Shown here: positions 62,059 to 64,000 of the stretch, piece by piece
Position numbering within the stretch: position 1 is the stretch's first letter
Layout: every line of letters begins with the position of its first letter
Assembly (NCBI RefSeq): GCF_018614975.1
Contig: NZ_JAGGNR010000007.1
Location: forward strand, 124,001 to 188,000
Direction: 5' to 3'
Source: Paenibacillus polymyxa
GTDB taxonomy: Bacteria > Bacillota > Bacilli > Paenibacillales > Paenibacillaceae
DNA length: 64,000 bases
Notes under the pieces: generated by a model
What the model was told of the DNA's origin: nothing
Databases searched by the model: none
What the model saw: the letters and a program-made list of their open reading frames with translations, nothing else
Translations under genes and position numbers: made by a program

Positions 62059-63480
62059 TTACGCTAAAATAAATGCAGCGAGGCTCGCACTTCCCGAACC
62101 CCGATATGTAAAATACAAAGCCTGTATACCATCCGGAATGGTCATCTCGACTGAATAGGGTTTCCAATGATTGGTGAAATGTACCGGGATTGTACCCAGT
62201 GCAGGACCGTCCCATGCTGTTTTGACCTCGAATACCCCGTTACAATATCCACGCACCTTAATCGAGACTTGGCGAATCCCTTTGCAATCAAAATACTTAA
62301 ACCCTGCCGTTGCGGATTCAACCATATTGGCAATATAACCGATCTCTTCATCACCATCTCTTCCATCCTGGGTTATCTTCGGAAAGCGGCTGTCCAGCCA
62401 GGCTCCTGCCCCGAAACCTCCAGTATACCTTTGATCCTCCTGGGTCAAAAGATTACATGCAAGATATGCAGGGTACTCGCCTTTTCCTTCAAGCGGTCTC
62501 CCGCTCGGACCACAGGAGGTCATTTCCACCTGAGGAATGCTGCCGTCCCCTTCAAAAGATATCTTCTCCATACAGCCCTGTCGGTTGAATGCGTCCCCAT
62601 TGGTATGGCGGTGATAGAAGACATACCAGTCTCCGTTGATCTCCACAATGCTGCCATGGTTATTGCCACCATAATACATGGGTTTGTCAGCAGGTTTGTA
62701 GGAGTCGATATGGAGATCACAGTTGCTTACGATGATGCCCTGATATGTAAATCCTCTATTTGGAAATCGACTGGTGGCATAACATAATTCATGCATAACG
62801 ATGGAGGAATACACCAGGTAGTAGGTATCACCTCTCTTCCGGATGGAAGACGCCTCAAAAAATTCATGGCCCTCATAACCGCTGCCCTCACTGTAAGGCT
62901 CGCTCGGTGCTACGAATACAGGTTCTTCCACAATCGTCAGCATATCCGGACCTAGCATCGTGGCCATCGCGCCATGTCTGGATTGGTCTCCGGCCGCACA
63001 GAAGCCGGTATACAGATAAGTGTGCTGTCCTTCAGTCATTACGCCGGGATCGAACTGGGGCTCGTCCCCTTCTCTTTCGCCCAGACGAGTGCCGTCGTCA
63101 TATTGTACATAACCATAGAATTCATATTTGCCGGCAGGTGCATCACATACAGCCACCGAAACAACGGGTACCTTATCCAGCACATAATACAGATAATACC
63201 GCCCATCGGGACCCAACGTAACATCTGGCGCATACAGGCACATATGGCCATTTGGATTCAACGGGTCATCTGTTTTTCGGTAGATCACCCCTTCATTTCT
63301 CCAATTCCCAAGGTCATTCACGGGTGCAGACCAGCATACATAATCGTTCAGACAGAAGGCATGTCCGTTGAACCGGTCATGTGATCCGTATACATAAACT
63401 CTGTCGTTAAACAGGTAAGGCTCTCCATCGGGAACGTACTCCCAGGATGGAAGATATGGGTTTAACCCCTGCTTGTTCAT
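62059..63480 (-). CDS. GH43 arabinan/xylan-active enzyme with C-terminal CBM6
   Basis: 473 residues, no signal peptide seen. GH43 five-bladed fold: base Asp in YVPDGEPYLF (about 17), Asp in LYAPDVTLGPDGRYY and FDPGVMTEG, and acid Glu in HEFFEASSIRK (about 213). Residues 340-470 are a CBM6-like beta-sandwich (AGAWLDSRF..., GFKYFDCKG, VEMTIPDGIQALYFTYRGSGSA). Substrate is probably arabinose- or xylose-containing oligosaccharides; subfamily not certain. The ATG at 63480 has GAGGAGT nine bases upstream; a longer frame starts at 63516. Divergent from an AraC gene. Confidence 0.87.
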   Translation of the reverse strand: MNKQGLNPYLPSWEYVPDGEPYLFNDRVYVYGSHDRFNGHAFCLNDYVCWSAPVNDLGNWRNEGVIYRKTDDPLNPNGHMCLYAPDVTLGPDGRYYLYYVLDKVPVVSVAVCDAPAGKYEFYGYVQYDDGTRLGEREGDEPQFDPGVMTEGQHTYLYTGFCAAGDQSRHGAMATMLGPDMLTIVEEPVFVAPSEPYSEGSGYEGHEFFEASSIRKRGDTYYLVYSSIVMHELCYATSRFPNRGFTYQGIIVSNCDLHIDSYKPADKPMYYGGNNHGSIVEINGDWYVFYHRHTNGDAFNRQGCMEKISFEGDGSIPQVEMTSCGPSGRPLEGKGEYPAYLACNLLTQEDQRYTGGFGAGAWLDSRFPKITQDGRDGDEEIGYIANMVESATAGFKYFDCKGIRQVSIKVRGYCNGVFEVKTAWDGPALGTIPVHFTNHWKPYSVEMTIPDGIQALYFTYRGSGSASLAAFILA

Positions 63481-63615
63481 TCCAGCTACACTCCTCATAT
63501 AATCGTAATAGTACATTCGTTCTATGAAATGAAGATAACTCTCGTATAATAGAAAATAGCTTAAGTAGTGTATTGACTATTCTTTTCTACAACTTAAAGA
63601 GAAAGGGGATGAACC

Positions 63616-64000
63616 ATGACATCTATTTTTTACGTGGAATGTGACGCGGTACATCAGAACCATTTTGTTTTTGATATCCCTGAAGGGCATGATGCCTGGC
63701 TATTAGTCATTACACAGACCCCTGCCCAGTTCTGGGTTGATGGACAACTCAAGGAATACCCGGCTCATTGTGCTGTACTTTTCAAACCGTATCAAAAAAT
63801 ATATTATCGAGCTTGTTCAGAGCGCTATATAAATGATTGGATTCGTTTTGAAAGTGATGAACCGTTTGTAAGCGATACCTCCCTTCAGCCAGGCACACCT
63901 TTCCCGCTGGATGATCCGGAATACTGTCATAAACTGTTCCAATTGCTTGTTGCAGAGCATTCTTTTCAGAACGATTACCGGGAATCGTCCATCAATTGCC
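63616..64000 (+). CDS. AraC-type regulator, 5' part (cut by the window end)
   Basis: 128 residues are visible, open at the right edge. The N-terminal cupin pattern (DIPEGHDAWLLVITQTPAQFWVDGQLKEYPAHCAVLFKPYQKIYYRA) matches the sensor half of AraC regulators; the DNA-binding half would be beyond 64000. AAAGGGGA precedes the ATG. Divergent from the GH43 gene at 62059. Confidence 0.75.
   Translation, partial: MTSIFYVECDAVHQNHFVFDIPEGHDAWLLVITQTPAQFWVDGQLKEYPAHCAVLFKPYQKIYYRACSERYINDWIRFESDEPFVSDTSLQPGTPFPLDDPEYCHKLFQLLVAEHSFQNDYRESSINC

Overview
The window looks like a chromosomal segment of a Paenibacillus-type soil Firmicute (Bacillales). Evidence: AAGGAGG-type ribosome binding sites, a class III fructose-bisphosphatase, CUT1 sugar ABC importers without an ATPase gene (the ATPase is usually shared, MsmX-like), YesM/YesN two-component pairs, CcpA cre sites, a TPP riboswitch, lipoboxed solute receptors and many plant-polysaccharide enzymes. 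No rRNA, tRNA, CRISPR array or intact mobile element was seen.

Layout. 0-6.3 kb: 5' part of fbp, an IS3-family remnant, a TetR gene plus an old-yellow-enzyme oxidoreductase sharing a duplicated TTGAC-N6-GTCAA operator, decayed transporter and acetyltransferase genes, and a FAD oxidoreductase divergent from a TetR gene. 6.3-11.3 kb: lipoprotein, sensor kinase/response regulator pair, truncated GlsB/YeaQ-like gene, BCCT betaine-type transporter. 11.3-13.5 kb: 2-hydroxyacid dehydrogenase remnants and a MarR-nitroreductase-nitroreductase operon. 13.5-22.6 kb: the most unusual block, with two cytosine-deaminase/AtzC-like amidohydrolases behind a 17-codon leader ORF, a CUT1-type ABC importer, an ACMSD-like amidohydrolase and a divergent PucR regulator. 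22.7-33.6 kb: TPP-riboswitch-controlled tenA, secreted GH10 xylanase, Gly/Pro-rich small protein, ABC-F ATPase, LysR with divergent alpha/beta hydrolase, chemoreceptor, YjdI/YjdJ-like pair. 33.7-44.2 kb: alpha-glucoside locus (two GH13 enzymes, ABC importer, YesMN pair) with cre sites. 44.3-51.8 kb: a 2128-residue rhamnogalacturonan lyase/double acetylesterase with a consensus-matching cre and a divergent AraC regulator. 51.9-54.6 kb: SDR/TetR pair, small broken genes and a DUF3221-type lipoprotein. 54.6-64 kb: oxidative pentose (Weimberg-type) operon with a GH43 enzyme, divergent AraC gene, then a second GH43 gene and another AraC gene cut by the window end.

How it fits together: the right half is a hemicellulose and pectin degradation region. 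A secreted xylanase, GH43 enzymes, a pectin-backbone lyase/deacetylase, alpha-glucosidases and an importer feed sugars inward; CcpA sites and dedicated AraC or YesMN regulators gate expression. The pentose operon would turn sugar acids into 2-oxoglutarate. The left half is mostly redox/stress functions and small regulator-enzyme pairs, several with palindromic operators readable directly from the sequence.
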